NCBI GenBank assembly: GCA_958295525.1 | Contig: OY282355.1 | Location: 1,277,504 to 1,341,503, forward strand | DNA length: 64,000 bases | Source of the DNA: an uncultured Dehalococcoidia bacterium | GTDB taxonomy: Bacteria; Chloroflexota; Dehalococcoidia; Lucifugimonadales; Australimonadaceae | Reading direction: 5' to 3' | In this document: piece after piece, positions 8,482 to 18,600 of the stretch | Layout: every line of letters starts with the position of its first letter | How positions within the stretch are numbered: position 1 is the first letter of the stretch | Position numbers and translations under genes: made by a program | Notes under the pieces: model-generated | Seen by the model: the letters and a program-made list of their open reading frames with translations, nothing else | What the model was told of the DNA's origin: nothing | Database searches by the model: none

Positions 8482-9728
8482 CGCGGGGCGGCCTGCAAGT
8501 CCGGCGCGGGCGCGGCCAGCCCCGGCGGAGCGGAGCGGTAGTCCAACCGCCTGCCGATCTCGTCGCCTTTGCGGATCACGTAGGCGTCGAGCCCTCCCGC
8601 GCTCATAGGCGGCGCGCCGCGGAAACTCCCCGCGTCCACGAGCACGGGCACGACCGCCGCGCCCGCGGCGCGCAATCTGTTGGCGGGCGGCGCGACGGCG
8701 GCGGGCGGCGACGCCGAGATCAGCACGACGCACGCCCCTGCGCTCAGCGCGCCCAGCGCCGCCTCCGACGCCGCGTCGGGGCCGGCGCCGGGGCCCGGCT
8801 CGATGAGCGCGAGCGCCTGAAAGACGCGCCCCAATTGCGCGACCCCAGTCGCGGGCTGAATCAAGACGCTCTCGCGGCCTGCGAGCGCTGCGCCAACCGT
8901 CCGCCCCGCGTCCAAAAAACGCTTGGCGACCGACGCGGCGACCGTCACGGCGTACTCCTCCGCGCTCTCCGCGCCTTCTCCCGCCTGCGCCTGCTCGTTC
9001 AGGTTGAGCGCGACCCACACCGCGTCGGCGGGGCCGGACGGCTCGCGGTCGAATTCCTTGACCATCAGCCTGCCGGTGTGGGCGGTCGCGGGCCAGTGCA
9101 CGCGGCTCACCGCGTCGGCGGACGTGTGCTCGCGCACGCCGGAGGCGATGGGGCTCGGGGTGAACGCGCGCCCGCGCATCACGCCCTCCGTCCATCCTTT
9201 GCCCGACGGCACGAAGAAGCCGGACAAGTCCACCGTGGCGGGATAGATCAGCGCGGTCTGCTTGCGCCCCAGCCGCATCGTTCTGCTGAACAGGCCGAAC
9301 GGGTCGCGGCTGGTGATCTCCAACTCGCCGAACGTGTAGACGCCGCGCCGCTCGCACCGGCGGGAGTCCGTCCATTCGGCTGCGCGGAACGGCCAGAGCG
9401 TCACGATCCGCCCGGAGCGTCCGAACGGCTCCGTGTCGTGCTGCGCCTCCAGCAGCAGTTTCGGCCACCAGTGCGTGTTGCGGAGGGTTACGCGCTCCTC
9501 CAACCGGTCGCCGACTTGCAGGTAGGCGGTGAGGCGCCGGACGCCGCCCTCGATGCGCCGCGCCGCGAGCACGCTCGCCAGGTAGCCCAGCAAGGGCACG
9601 GCGAGCATTCCGAGCGTCAGGCGGTAGTAGAGCGCGTTGCCTGTGGCGAGGGCGAGCGCGAGCAGCGCCAATCCCAACGCGAGCCACGCGGCGCTTCCGC
9701 TCGCCGCGATTCGGAGCGCGCGCGTCAT
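8478..9728 (-). CDS. DUF58 domain membrane protein
   Basis: This 416-aa protein has two hydrophobic segments near the N-terminus (about 12-50) and then a soluble DUF58 region. The hallmark stretch is RRCERRGVYTFGELEI, then SRDPFGLFSRT (about 127-152), and later REHTSADAVSRVHWPATAHTG. The C-terminal part resembles a von Willebrand-A-like fold. DUF58 proteins are encoded beside MoxR ATPases and TgpA-like transglutaminases, and all three are here in that order on the minus strand. About 490 bases of repeats separate it from moxR, so it may have its own promoter; a TGC-TAGCAT extended -10-like site lies upstream near 9785. The stop overlaps a mini-ORF start. Confidence 0.88.
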   Translation of the reverse strand: MTRALRIAASGSAAWLALGLALLALALATGNALYYRLTLGMLAVPLLGYLASVLAARRIEGGVRRLTAYLQVGDRLEERVTLRNTHWWPKLLLEAQHDTEPFGRSGRIVTLWPFRAAEWTDSRRCERRGVYTFGELEITSRDPFGLFSRTMRLGRKQTALIYPATVDLSGFFVPSGKGWTEGVMRGRAFTPSPIASGVREHTSADAVSRVHWPATAHTGRLMVKEFDREPSGPADAVWVALNLNEQAQAGEGAESAEEYAVTVAASVAKRFLDAGRTVGAALAGRESVLIQPATGVAQLGRVFQALALIEPGPGAGPDAASEAALGALSAGACVVLISASPPAAVAPPANRLRAAGAAVVPVLVDAGSFRGAPPMSAGGLDAYVIRKGDEIGRRLDYRSAPPGLAAPAPDLQAAPR

Positions 9729-9835
9729 CGCGCCGCCCCGCCGGGTTCCCGCTTGCCTGCCGCGTCCGCGCTCATAGCGGGAAATGCTAGCAGACGGCGG
9801 AAGAGGAGGGGGGAGGGGCGTGGATGCGCTCCCAG

Positions 9836-10159
9836 TAGGTTCCCGCTTTCGCGGGAATGACGGGGGAGGGGGCGGGATTCCCGCCTGCGCGGGAATGACG
9901 GCAGGGGGCGAGATTCCCGCCTACGCGGGAATGACGATGAGGGGGAGGGAGCGACGGAGGGTCCAGAGGGCGAGGGCGCGGCTGCCCGCCACGTCTGGGC
10001 TGCGGGATTCCCGCCTACGCGGGAATGACGATAGGGGGGAGGGGGGAGTACGGGGTGAGATTCCCGCCTACGCGGGAATGACGGGGGGGGGGCGGGATTC
10101 CCGCCTACGCGGGAATGACGGAGGAAGGGGGCGGGATTCCCGCCTACGCGGGAATGACG
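9836..10159. repeat. REP-like palindrome array (7 copies)
   Basis: Copies of GATTCCCGCC-TACGCGGGAATGACG type (plus-strand reading) lie near 9836, 9874, 9909, 10003, 10057, 10093 and 10132. The first is the AGTAGGTTCCCGC variant. G-rich spacers of 10-70 bases separate them. The array splits moxR from DUF58; the remaining bases to 10215 are low-complexity G-rich sequence with no gene. Confidence 0.92.
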
Positions 10160-10215
10160 GAAGGGGAGGGAGCGGGGAGGCAAGGGGGGCGGGAGGGGCG
10201 GGGGAGGAGGGGGGG

Positions 10216-11193
10216 TTAGGCGGCGGGGAGGGAGCCGGGGACGGGGGTTTGCTCCAGCGCTTCGGCGATGGCCTCCGCCGCCGTGGCGCCCTGGATCCGC
10301 GCCGCCGAGCCGAGGATGACGCGGTGCCCCAGCGCGGGATACGCCAGCGCCTTCACGTCGTCGGGCAGCGCGTGCTCGCGGTCGTCCAGAACGGCTTTGG
10401 CCTGCGCCAGCCGAAAGAGGGCGAGCGAGCCTCGCGGCGACGCGCCGAGGTACAGGCTGGGGTGGTTCCGCGTCGCCTCCGCGACGGCGACGATGTACTC
10501 CTTCACGTCGTCGGAGACGTGGACGCGGCGGACGGCGTCCTGCAGGGCGGCGAGGCCGCGCTCGTCAACGACGGGCTCCAGCAGGTCAATGGGATGGGCG
10601 TAGCGCTGCGCCTCCAGCATTTGGATCTCGCGCTCCTTGTCGGGGTAGCCCAAATGGAGGCGCGCGATGAACCTGTCCAACTCGGTTTCCGGCAGGGGGA
10701 AGGTGCCCTCGTACTCGATGGGGTTTTGCGTGGCCATGACGATGAACGGCTCCGGCATCGGGTGGGGGACGCCGTCGACTGTGACCTGCCGCTCCTCCAT
10801 CGCCTCGAGCAGCGCGGCTTGCGTTTTGGGGGATGCGCGGTTGATTTCGTCGGCGAGCACGACTTGGGCGACGATGGGGCCCTCGCGGTACTCGAACGCG
10901 CCGTCGCGCTGGTTGTAGACGGAGACGCCGGTGATGTCGGCGGGGAGGAGGTCGGGCGTGAACTGAATGCGGCGGAAGGAGCCGCCGATGGAGCGGGCGA
11001 TGGAGCGGGCGAGCATTGTCTTGCCGACGCCGGGGACGTCTTCGATGAGCAGGTGGCCGCGGCACATCAGCGCCATCACAGCGAGGCGCTGCTCCTCCTC
11101 TTTGCCGAGGATCACTGCGCCGAGGTTGGCGAGCAGCCGCTCCGCCGTCTCCCGGGCCTCGCGGAGCGTCAAGGTTCGTTCCGAAACCGCCAA
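10216..11193 (-). CDS. MoxR-family AAA ATPase
   Basis: This is a 325-aa AAA+ ATPase of the MoxR group. Walker A is DVPGVGKT (52-59), Walker B is [10 protein letters not shown] (111-120) and a sensor-1-type stretch is [17 protein letters not shown]. MoxR proteins are chaperone-like and work with the DUF58 and von Willebrand-A proteins encoded beside them. The frame stays open upstream through repeats, but the TTG at 11191-11193 is chosen: AAGGAGA sits four bases before it and homology begins at once. A perfect TATAAT lies at 11243-11248 on the same strand. Transcription would run moxR, repeat array, DUF58, transglutaminase. Confidence 0.93.
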   Translation of the reverse strand: MAVSERTLTLREARETAERLLANLGAVILGKEEEQRLAVMALMCRGHLLIEDVPGVGKTMLARSIARSIGGSFRRIQFTPDLLPADITGVSVYNQRDGAFEYREGPIVAQVVLADEINRASPKTQAALLEAMEERQVTVDGVPHPMPEPFIVMATQNPIEYEGTFPLPETELDRFIARLHLGYPDKEREIQMLEAQRYAHPIDLLEPVVDERGLAALQDAVRRVHVSDDVKEYIVAVAEATRNHPSLYLGASPRGSLALFRLAQAKAVLDDREHALPDDVKALAYPALGHRVILGSAARIQGATAAEAIAEALEQTPVPGSLPAA

Positions 11194-11242
11194 GCCGTCT
11201 CCTTCCGCCGCGCCGACGTTCCGCCGCGCGCTCGCCGGGGCG

Positions 11243-11248
11243 ATTATA
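11243..11248 (-). promoter_or_regulatory. Candidate -10 element of moxR
   Basis: TATAAT on the minus strand lies 49 bases before the moxR TTG, in otherwise very GC-rich sequence. No convincing -35 box is visible at 16-18 bases. Confidence 0.45.
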
Positions 11249-11280
11249 GGCAAGGCGGGGCGGGCGGGGGAAGGGGGGCG

Positions 11281-11505
11281 AGATTCCCGCCTGCGCGGGA
11301 ATGACGGGGCAATGGGGGCGGGATTCCCGCCTGCGCGGGAATGACGGTAAAGGGGGGTGGGATTCCCGCCTACGCGGGAATGACGGGCCGATGGGGGAAC
11401 GAGGGGGGCGGCGCCTGCTAGCGCCGCATCATGGGGGCGAGATTCCCGCCTACGCGGGAATGACGGAGATGGGGGCGAGATTCCCGCCTGCGCGGGAATG
11501 ACGTG
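11281..11505. repeat. REP-like palindrome array (5 copies plus a decayed one)
   Basis: Copies lie near 11281, 11318, 11358, 11437 and 11477, and a decayed one near 11560. A copy of the second palindrome family (GACGATGCGC-TAC-GCGCATCGTC) sits at about 11526-11550 after TGGCGCGTGGGG. The gap 11194-11609 holds no gene apart from the moxR leader. Confidence 0.9.
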
Positions 11506-11609
11506 GCGCGTGGGGGGACTTGGAGACGATGCGCTACGCGCATCGTCAGGGGGGGCGAGGATTCGCGGCTGCGCGGGCAGGGCGGGGCAATGGGGGGCGA
11601 GGGGGGCGG

Positions 11610-11954
11610 TTACGTCGTTATAGAGGTCGCCTGCGCCGCAGGGGGCGCCAAATCCCGCAGGCCAATCTCCACTTCCACAAGCGCGGCTTTCGTCTCCGGC
11701 GTCGGCGGCGCTTTGCCCGCCTCGGCCAGAGCGAGAGCGTGGTGGTCCATCGCTTGCCGAACGGACATGCGCGGCTCGGGGATGGGGTCGCCGTCCTCTT
11801 GCATCCCTTCGATATGGAAGGCGGCCGCCTCGCGGATGTTTTCCTGAACTTCTTGCCACGTCGCGCCGACGCCAATGCAACCCGGCAAATCGGGCAAGTA
11901 GGCGGAGTAGTTGTTCGACGCTCGCTCGTAGACGACGGCGTAAGTCAACTTCAT
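11610..11954 (-). CDS. hicB: HicB-like antitoxin
   Basis: This 114-aa protein starts [20 protein letters not shown] and continues [31 protein letters not shown]. That is the degenerate RNase-H-like HicB fold with its Y-x-A-x-x-PDLPGC core. HicB neutralises the HicA RNase and usually autoregulates the operon; no clear ribbon-helix-helix or helix-turn-helix is evident after residue 70, so the regulatory part may be atypical. The ATG at 11952-11954 overlaps the hicA stop by four bases, giving the toxin-first order hicA-hicB. Confidence 0.85.
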   Translation of the reverse strand: MKLTYAVVYERASNNYSAYLPDLPGCIGVGATWQEVQENIREAAAFHIEGMQEDGDPIPEPRMSVRQAMDHHALALAEAGKAPPTPETKAALVEVEIGLRDLAPPAAQATSITT

Positions 11955-12151
11955 CGCTCCTCCCGAAGCCCTGCCTGATGCAGGATGCTCAGCCAAGTCC
12001 CCGGCGCCACGTCCTCTCCAGGTTGACCGTGAATGGTCACTCTCCCCGGTTTCACCGGATGTTTGAACTGCCGGTGGCTCCCGCGCGTCCTCACCAGCCT
12101 CCAGCCGTCCCGTTCCACTAAACGGACGGCTTCCCTTACCTTATGCGTCAT
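11951..12151 (-). CDS. hicA: HicA-like mRNA interferase toxin
   Basis: This 66-aa protein has the compact double-stranded-RNA-binding-like fold of HicA. Recognisable parts are [24 protein letters not shown], with the catalytic His in GSHRQF, then [27 protein letters not shown]. It would cleave mRNA when free of HicB. The gene leads a two-gene minus-strand operon; a TATACT -10-like site lies at 12189-12194, about 38 bases upstream of the ATG. Confidence 0.9.
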   Translation of the reverse strand: MTHKVREAVRLVERDGWRLVRTRGSHRQFKHPVKPGRVTIHGQPGEDVAPGTWLSILHQAGLREER

Positions 12152-12188
12152 AGCCTCTTCGCGGCGGGCGGCGGCCCACCGGATCTGA

Positions 12189-12194
12189 GTATAG
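12189..12194 (-). promoter_or_regulatory. Candidate -10 element of hicAB
   Basis: GCTATACT on the minus strand, with TATACT at 12189-12194. The same octamer precedes three other genes in the window (near 22.03, 22.99 and 59.16 kb). No -35 match is visible. Confidence 0.45.
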
Positions 12195-12231
12195 CGCTGA
12201 TGCCTCGCGGGTCAGGGACGGGGGAAGGGGG

Positions 12232-12616
12232 GCGGGATTCCCGCCTGCGCGGGAATGACGGGGAAGGGGGGAACGAGGGGGGCGGGGCGCTTACGCGCCC
12301 CGCCCCGTCGTTCGTTCGCGGGCGGCGCCTGCCAGCAAGCGCCACGTCAGGGGGCGAGATTCCCGCCTTCGCGGGAATGACGATGCGCTGCGCGCCTCGT
12401 CCGGGGGCGAGATTCCCGCCTGCGCGGGAATGACGATGCGTTGCGCGCCACGTCAGGGGGCGAGATTCCCGCCTTCGCGGGAATGACGGAGGAAGGGGGG
12501 GAACGAGGGGGGCGGGGCGCTTACGCGCCCCGCCCCGTCGTTTCGTTCGTGGCGGCGCCTGCTAGCAAGCGCCGCATCACGCAGGGGCGAGATTCCCGCC
12601 TACGCGGGAATGACGG
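12232..12616. repeat. REP array with duplicated 120-bp segment and GC hairpins
   Basis: Five REP-like palindromes lie near 12232, 12352, 12408, 12460 and 12587. A segment of about 120 bases is present twice (about 12262-12380 and 12490-12615). Each copy contains a perfect hairpin with 12-bp arms (GGGGCGGGGCGC) and a TTAC loop, at 12279-12306 and 12509-12536. No gene is visible. Confidence 0.9.
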
Positions 12617-12624
12617 CCCGGGGG

Positions 12625-15600
12625 TTAGCGGCGGCGCCGCATGAGGAGGGCGACTGCGCCGACAATGACGACGCTGCCGACGACGAAGCCAATGACGATC
12701 GAGAGGAAGGCGTTGGGGCCGCCGGAAGGCGCAGGCGGAGCGGCGGTGGGCGCGGGCGGAGGCATCACGGTGGGCGTGGCCGTCGGCTGCGGAGCAGGCG
12801 TCGCCGTGGGCGCGGCAGTAGGCGCAGGCGTCGGCGTCGCCGTGGGTTTGGGCGTCGCAGTGGGGACGTAGACCGGCGGCGCGAGCGTCGGGGCCGCCGT
12901 AGGCGTAGGCGTAGGCACCGTTGGGGGCGGCGGGACGGTGGGCGGCGTAGTCGGGGGCGCAGTGGGCGCGGGCGTAGGCGGCGCGGTGGGGGCAGGCGTA
13001 GGCGGCGCGGTGGGGGCAGGCGTCGGCGGCGCGGTGGGCGCAGGCGTCGGCGGCGCGGTGGGGGCGGGCGTCGGCGGCGCAGTGGGCGCGGGCGTCGGCG
13101 CAGGCGTGGGGCTCGGCGTGGGCGACGGGGTAGGCGTGGGCGTCGGGGCGGGCGTGGAGATCGGCGCAGGGGCGCCGCCTCCGCCGCCGGTGGGCGCGGA
13201 CGCCCGCCCGCGCGTCACGGTGATGATGTAGGTCGAGGGGTCTTTGTAGCCTTCGTCGCCGGGGCGGCCCTTCGAGACGACGACTCTGATGACGTTGACG
13301 CCGACGCTCAGGGGGATGCGGGCTTGCGCGCCCGCCGCGAGGGGCTCGCCGTTGACGCTGATCGCCGCGCCGGCCTCCGCCGACGCGCTCACGAACGACG
13401 CGCTCACCGCGTTCAGCGTGCTCACCGTGTAGCGGAGCGTTTGGGAGGCGAAGCCGCGGCCGGCGCCCTCCTTCACGAGCGCGCCGCCGGTCACCGAGAG
13501 GCCGCGCAGGAAGACCGGGTCGCCCGCCCGCTGCGCCTGCACGAGGTAGGTGTTCCTGGTCGTGCCGTCGCGCGCGGTGACGACGACGACGAAGTAGTTG
13601 TCGCCTGCGCGCAACTCCAGGCTGGCGCGCAGAATGTTCGGGTCGGTCGAGTCGGGCGTCAGCCGCAGCGCCCGTCCGCCGGACGGGATCATTCCGTCTT
13701 CGTCGGAGCGGAAGACGCGGACTGCGGGAACGCCCTGTGGCCGGGCGCCCGCGTCGCTGAGGCGCAGCGCGAGGACGAGGGGCCCTGCGGTGCGGGGGAA
13801 GGCGGCGGTCGCCGCGGAGTATCGCGCGAGGTAGAGGCGGGTGGCGATGTCGGCCGGGTCTTCGGGGCCGAGCGGGGGCAGCAGGTTCGGGCCGCCCGCG
13901 CTCTCGGCGACTTCGAGCGTTCGGACGTCGGCGTTCGCGGGGCCGGGCTTGACGACGGTCACGCTGTAGACGCGGGCGACGGGGGAAGCGCCCGCCCCCG
14001 ACGCGGCGTTGCCTGTCGAGGAGATCGCGAGGCGGTTCTCGCCGTCCGTGAGCGTGAGGGTTTGCGGAGAAGCGGGGGCGACGACGGGGCCGGCGTATGT
14101 GACTTCGGCGGACGCGGCGTTGGAGCCGTCCGCGAGTTCGAGGCGGTAGGCGTCGTCGGTCGCGCTGAACGCGGGGGCGAGCGTGGGCGCCGGAGTCGGC
14201 GCGGGGGAGATCGTCACCGCGAGCGAGGTCAAGTTGGAGGACGAGCCGGTCACCACGCGGTCCGCGCTGCCGGCGAGCGTCGCCGTCGCGGAGGCCGTCA
14301 GGTCGGCGGCGGGTCCCTCGGCCAGCGTGTGCCTGATCGTCGCGCCGTTGAGCGCGAGGGCGTCGGCGGCGATGCTGATCCCGTCGGCGTCGGCGTCGGC
14401 GGGGGCGACCGTGTAAGAGCAGACGACCGGGTTGAGGCTGCGGCCCGCCGCGCACGACGCTTGCCGCGTTTCGGGGCCGTCCAGGATGATGGCGACCGTG
14501 GGCAAGTCGCCGTTCGGAGCGGCGGCGACGGCCACCGGAACGTTGAAGGCGAGGTTGACGATGATGTTTTCGCCGTAGCCGACGGCGCCGTCGGGCGACG
14601 AGTAACTTGCGAACACGGGCGTGAGCAGACTTTCGCCGTTCACTTTGTGGCCCGGTTGGGCGAAGGGGAACGAGGAGGAGTCAGGGGCGGGGAGCGTGAG
14701 GACTGCGGCGCGGGCGGTCGTCCGGCCTTGCGTCCCCGCAGGCTCCTCGATCGTCGCGCCGTTCAGCGTCAGCGCGTTGAGCGCGACGCTGATCCCGTCC
14801 GCGTCCAAGTCGGCGCGCTGCACGTCGTAGTTGAACTTGAGCGCCGTCACGGCGGCGGTCGGGTCCGACGGCGTCTCGTACTCCGCGATGCGGGTCGCGC
14901 TTCCGACGCGAATCGCCAAGCGCGGAGCGCCCGTCACCACGACGCTGCGGTTGTACGTCACGGTCGCCGTGATGCGCTCGCCGCGCGTGTACGTGTCGAG
15001 GTTCGGGTCGCCGGAGGCGGTGGTCCCGGGCGAGGAGGAGATCGCCGCCGCCGAGACGGCCGGACGGTCCCTGCTGCTGAACTCGAGGAGCAACGACAGG
15101 TTGTTGTAGTCGTTGTCGCCGGAGGAGGTTCGATGGCGGACGTAGCCGGGGGTGCTGGCGACGCTGCCCTCGTCGTAGGCGTCGGCGTCAGCGTACGAGA
15201 CCGTGACGGTCTGCGGCACGCTCCACAACGTCGCGCCCGCCGCGCGTTCGTCCGCGTCCGGCGCGTCGTTGGTGAACGTGAGCGAGTGCGTCGCCGCGAT
15301 GGCGACGGGCGGGCCTGCGTCCGTCACGAACCGGATGTCCTCGATTTGGACATTCAGATCCAGATTTACCGTGACGTTGGCGGACGGCTCGGTGTTCAGC
15401 CGAACGCGGTACGCGACGACGAGCGGGCCCTCGTCGACGATGAAGCCGGGGCGGAGGGCGACGGCGTTGCCCGCCGCGTCGAGGAACGTCAGGCCGGGCG
15501 TGTCGTTGTCCGTGATGGTCGCGTCGACGGCGCCGACGGTGAGGCCGGCGTAGTTGGCGCCGCTGACGGCGTGCGTGATTTGCCCTCCGCTGTTCGCGCT

Positions 15601-18600
15601 GTCGGCGTCGTCCAGTCCGTAGACGGTGACCGTCTTCGGGCTGTTCCAGTTGGACGCGGTGAAGCCGACGCTCGTGGTCAAGAGTTCCCGCCCCTGGGTG
15701 AAGGAGAGGCCGGTTCCCGTGGGGGCGGTCGCTGTGACTGTGACCGGCCCCGTGGGTTGGGCGTCGAGGACGATGGTGTAGGTTCCGGAACTTTCCTCGA
15801 CCAGCGTGATGGCGTTGGCCGAAAGCGTGACGCCGTTGGCGTCGCTTTCGGCGACGGCGAGTTTGATCTTCACGTCGTCAAGGCCGTTGTACGTCAATCC
15901 GGACGTGCTGACTTCGCTGAAGTCGTGGTTGATTTCGGCGGTTTCCTCGACGGCGTCGTCGTCGTTGGCGGCGCGGACGGTGATCGTCTGCGGGGCGTTC
16001 CACTGCGTGGCGCCCGCCGGGTCGGAGGACGTCGGCGCGTCGCGGGTGAAGGTGAGCGAGCGCGTCGCCGTGGTCACGACAGGCGGGCCTGCATCCACGA
16101 ACTCGAAGTTCGCGCCGCTGCTGGGGTTGACGAAGGAGAGGTCGACGGTGACCGTGCTGGCGGGCGCATAGGTGAGGACGACGGTGTAGTCCTTCGTCTC
16201 CGCCGCGCCGGCGCCATCGTCTTCGGGCACTTCCAGGGCGACGGGAGGATCCGCGACCAGGGTGGCCGGGGTGAACGCGACGCCCGGCCGGTCGTCGTCT
16301 CTCGTGCTCAGCGCGACCTGGGCGTAGTTGACGACCCGGGCGTAGTTGTTGTCAGTGGCGACGGTGACGGAGGTGCGGTGCCGGATGACGATCCGCTCGT
16401 TGCTGTCCGTGTTCGCGTCCGCGCCGACCCGGACGCAGAACGTCTGCGGCGTCGCCCAGTCGCCCGACGTGAAACCGACCCCCGCTCGCGGGGTCGTGCA
16501 GTCCGACGCGTAGAAGGAGACGGCTCCGTCCGTTTGAGACGACGCGATGATGGGGGTGACGGCCACGGTGGCGCCGGTGGCGGGCGGCGCGCCCAGCCTG
16601 ACCTTGTAGATCGCGGCGCCGGCGGCGGCGGTCGTCGCTTGTTCCGTGACGGGCAGGGATGTCTGCGCGGTGACGGCGGCGTCGGAGGAGTCGAAGGCGA
16701 GGACGCCGACCGCGTCGTCGTCGGCGATAACGTAAGCGAGGGTAGGCGCGTCCGCCCCCGTAAAGGCGGCGTAGTTCGCATCCGTGCCCGTCACGGCGAC
16801 GGTGTGGGAGATATTGCCTGCGACGTCGGCGGTGTCGTCGTCCGCCGCGGCGTCCGCGTAGATGGTCTGCGCCGTGTCCCAGTTCATCGAATCGAAGTCG
16901 AGGAAGGCGGCGCCTGATCCGTCGGACATCGTGTTGAAGGTTAGGCCGGTGGCGGTGGGCGTCACGCGGATGTCCGTGGCGGTCGCCTGGGGCTGGGATG
17001 CGAGTTTGATCGTGTAGGACGCTTCGGCGCCTTCGGGGACGGCGAGCGAGTCGACGTTGAAGGTTAGGCCGGCGGCGTCGTCCTCGGCGATCGTCACGGT
17101 CACGACGACGTCGGTGGCGATTGGGACGCCTGCGGTGAGCGTGTGGGTGACGGAGGCGGTTCGGGTCGCGGCGTTTTCTCTGTCGTCGTCGGCGGCGGTC
17201 ACTGCGACGCGCTGCTCGGCGGCCCAGTTGGTCGAGTTGAAGGTGAGGGATGAGGGGTTGAAAGTTAGGCCGTCGCACGCGGGGGGGGCGGCAGTGCACT
17301 GGGGGGTCACGACGTTGGGGTCGGAGGGCTGGGAGAGCAGGCTGATGGTGTAGTAGCCGGTTTCGCCTTCGTTAATCGCGAGGGCGGCGGGGGAGCGCCC
17401 GACGCCGGCGACTTGGGCGTCGGCGACGTTCACCGTCAGCGTCTCGGAGGAGAGGGCTTGGTAGTCCGCGTCGACGCTGCTCGTGAACGCGATGGCGATT
17501 TCGGGCGCCGCTGAGTTCGAGTCGGCGTCTTCGGTTCCGAAGAGCGTCACGGTTTGGGCGGAGTTCCAGTTGGCGGGGGTGAACACGAGGGAGAGGGAGT
17601 CCGACCGGGCTTGGGCGCCGGATTGGGGGTAGGCGACGAATTGGGCGCCGGACGATGCGGGGAGCGAGAGGCTGGCCGTCACGTCGTTCGCGGGCTCGGA
17701 GTCGAGGACGAGGGAGAACTGGGCGGTCGCGCCTTCGTCGAGGTCGAGGGGGCCGGGCTCGGCGGTCGAGGTTGTGCTGACGTCGGCGTCGAGCGTGACG
17801 CCGGGGGAGGCGGCGCCGATCGTGAGGGTGATGTCGCCTGCGGCGAGTTGCCTCTGATGGTAGCCTTCGCCGAAGGTGACGTCCCCTATTGTCGGGCGGA
17901 TGTTGCGCGTTCGATGGACGATCGTGGTTGTTTGGAGCGACGCATCCGTCACGGTGACGTTGAAGCGCAGCGCGGTGGTCTCGTTGGGTCCATTGAAAGT
18001 TTGGAAACTGGGGCTGAACGAGAGCCCCGGGGCGTACGGCGTGACTGCGATCTGGTCGCCTGACCTGGCATCTACGCCCGGATCCCGCATTGTCGACGAT
18101 AGGCGAACGGTGTACGTGGCCGTCGTCGCTCCCGAGGCAAGGTTTATCGTCGTCGTGGAGGGGATAACCGCGTAGAGGAACGATTGCAACCGGCTCCACA
18201 GGAGAGGCGCGCGGGGTGAGCCCGAGTACGGCGAGCCACCCTGTACAAGGGCTTCAGCGCTTGATCGAAAGTCGTGGCTGATGACGTCCGGAGCGTTTGA
18301 GATTACCTCGTAAGGGAAAGTCGGCTCGTTGTAGGTGCCGCCCGCAAATTCAATCACCCGAGTGACGGGGGCCCTCACGTAGGAGGGCTGCGGGATGTGC
18401 CAAGTCGCTGCCTTGGGGGGCGTCGCGGTGGGTTCCGCAGGGCGGAGTTGCGATATTCTGCCGTCGGCGTTGCCCAAGCCGTCGCTCTGCCTGTTGCGAA
18501 TAAGGTTGAGATAGTATCGGCCCGAGCGCACGTGGGAGGGGACCGCCTGCACGCGGCTGAGGGGCTCTTGGGTGAGCCTTATCGTGTAGGAGGCGTAGCC

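Larger units (their letters stand above)
8318..8513. repeat. 68-bp tandem repeat across a stop/start junction (about 2.9 copies)
   Basis: Copies begin at 8318, 8386 and 8454. Each carries the overlapping stop and start (ATGA on the minus strand) at 8342-8345, 8410-8413 and 8478-8481. The unit joins the last codons of the DUF58 gene to the first codons of the transglutaminase gene. Because 68 is 3x23-1, each ATG reads in frame to the next TGA. Confidence 0.95.

Noticed and set aside
5583-9860. 1,425-codon plus-strand frame opposite the transglutaminase and DUF58 genes
   Set aside because: It has Arg/Ala-rich composition, runs through repeats, and both minus-strand genes have intact family motifs.
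10216-11880. Longer moxR product extending upstream to 11880
   Set aside because: The extra N-terminal sequence is translated REP array. A TTG with AAGGAGA at the start of homology (11193) explains the gene better.
12610-16917. 1,435-codon open frame on plus opposite the giant surface protein gene
   Set aside because: It is Arg/Gly-rich with no recognisable domain, overlaps the whole 3' half of a gene with clear domains and signal peptide, and is expected from high GC and codon bias.
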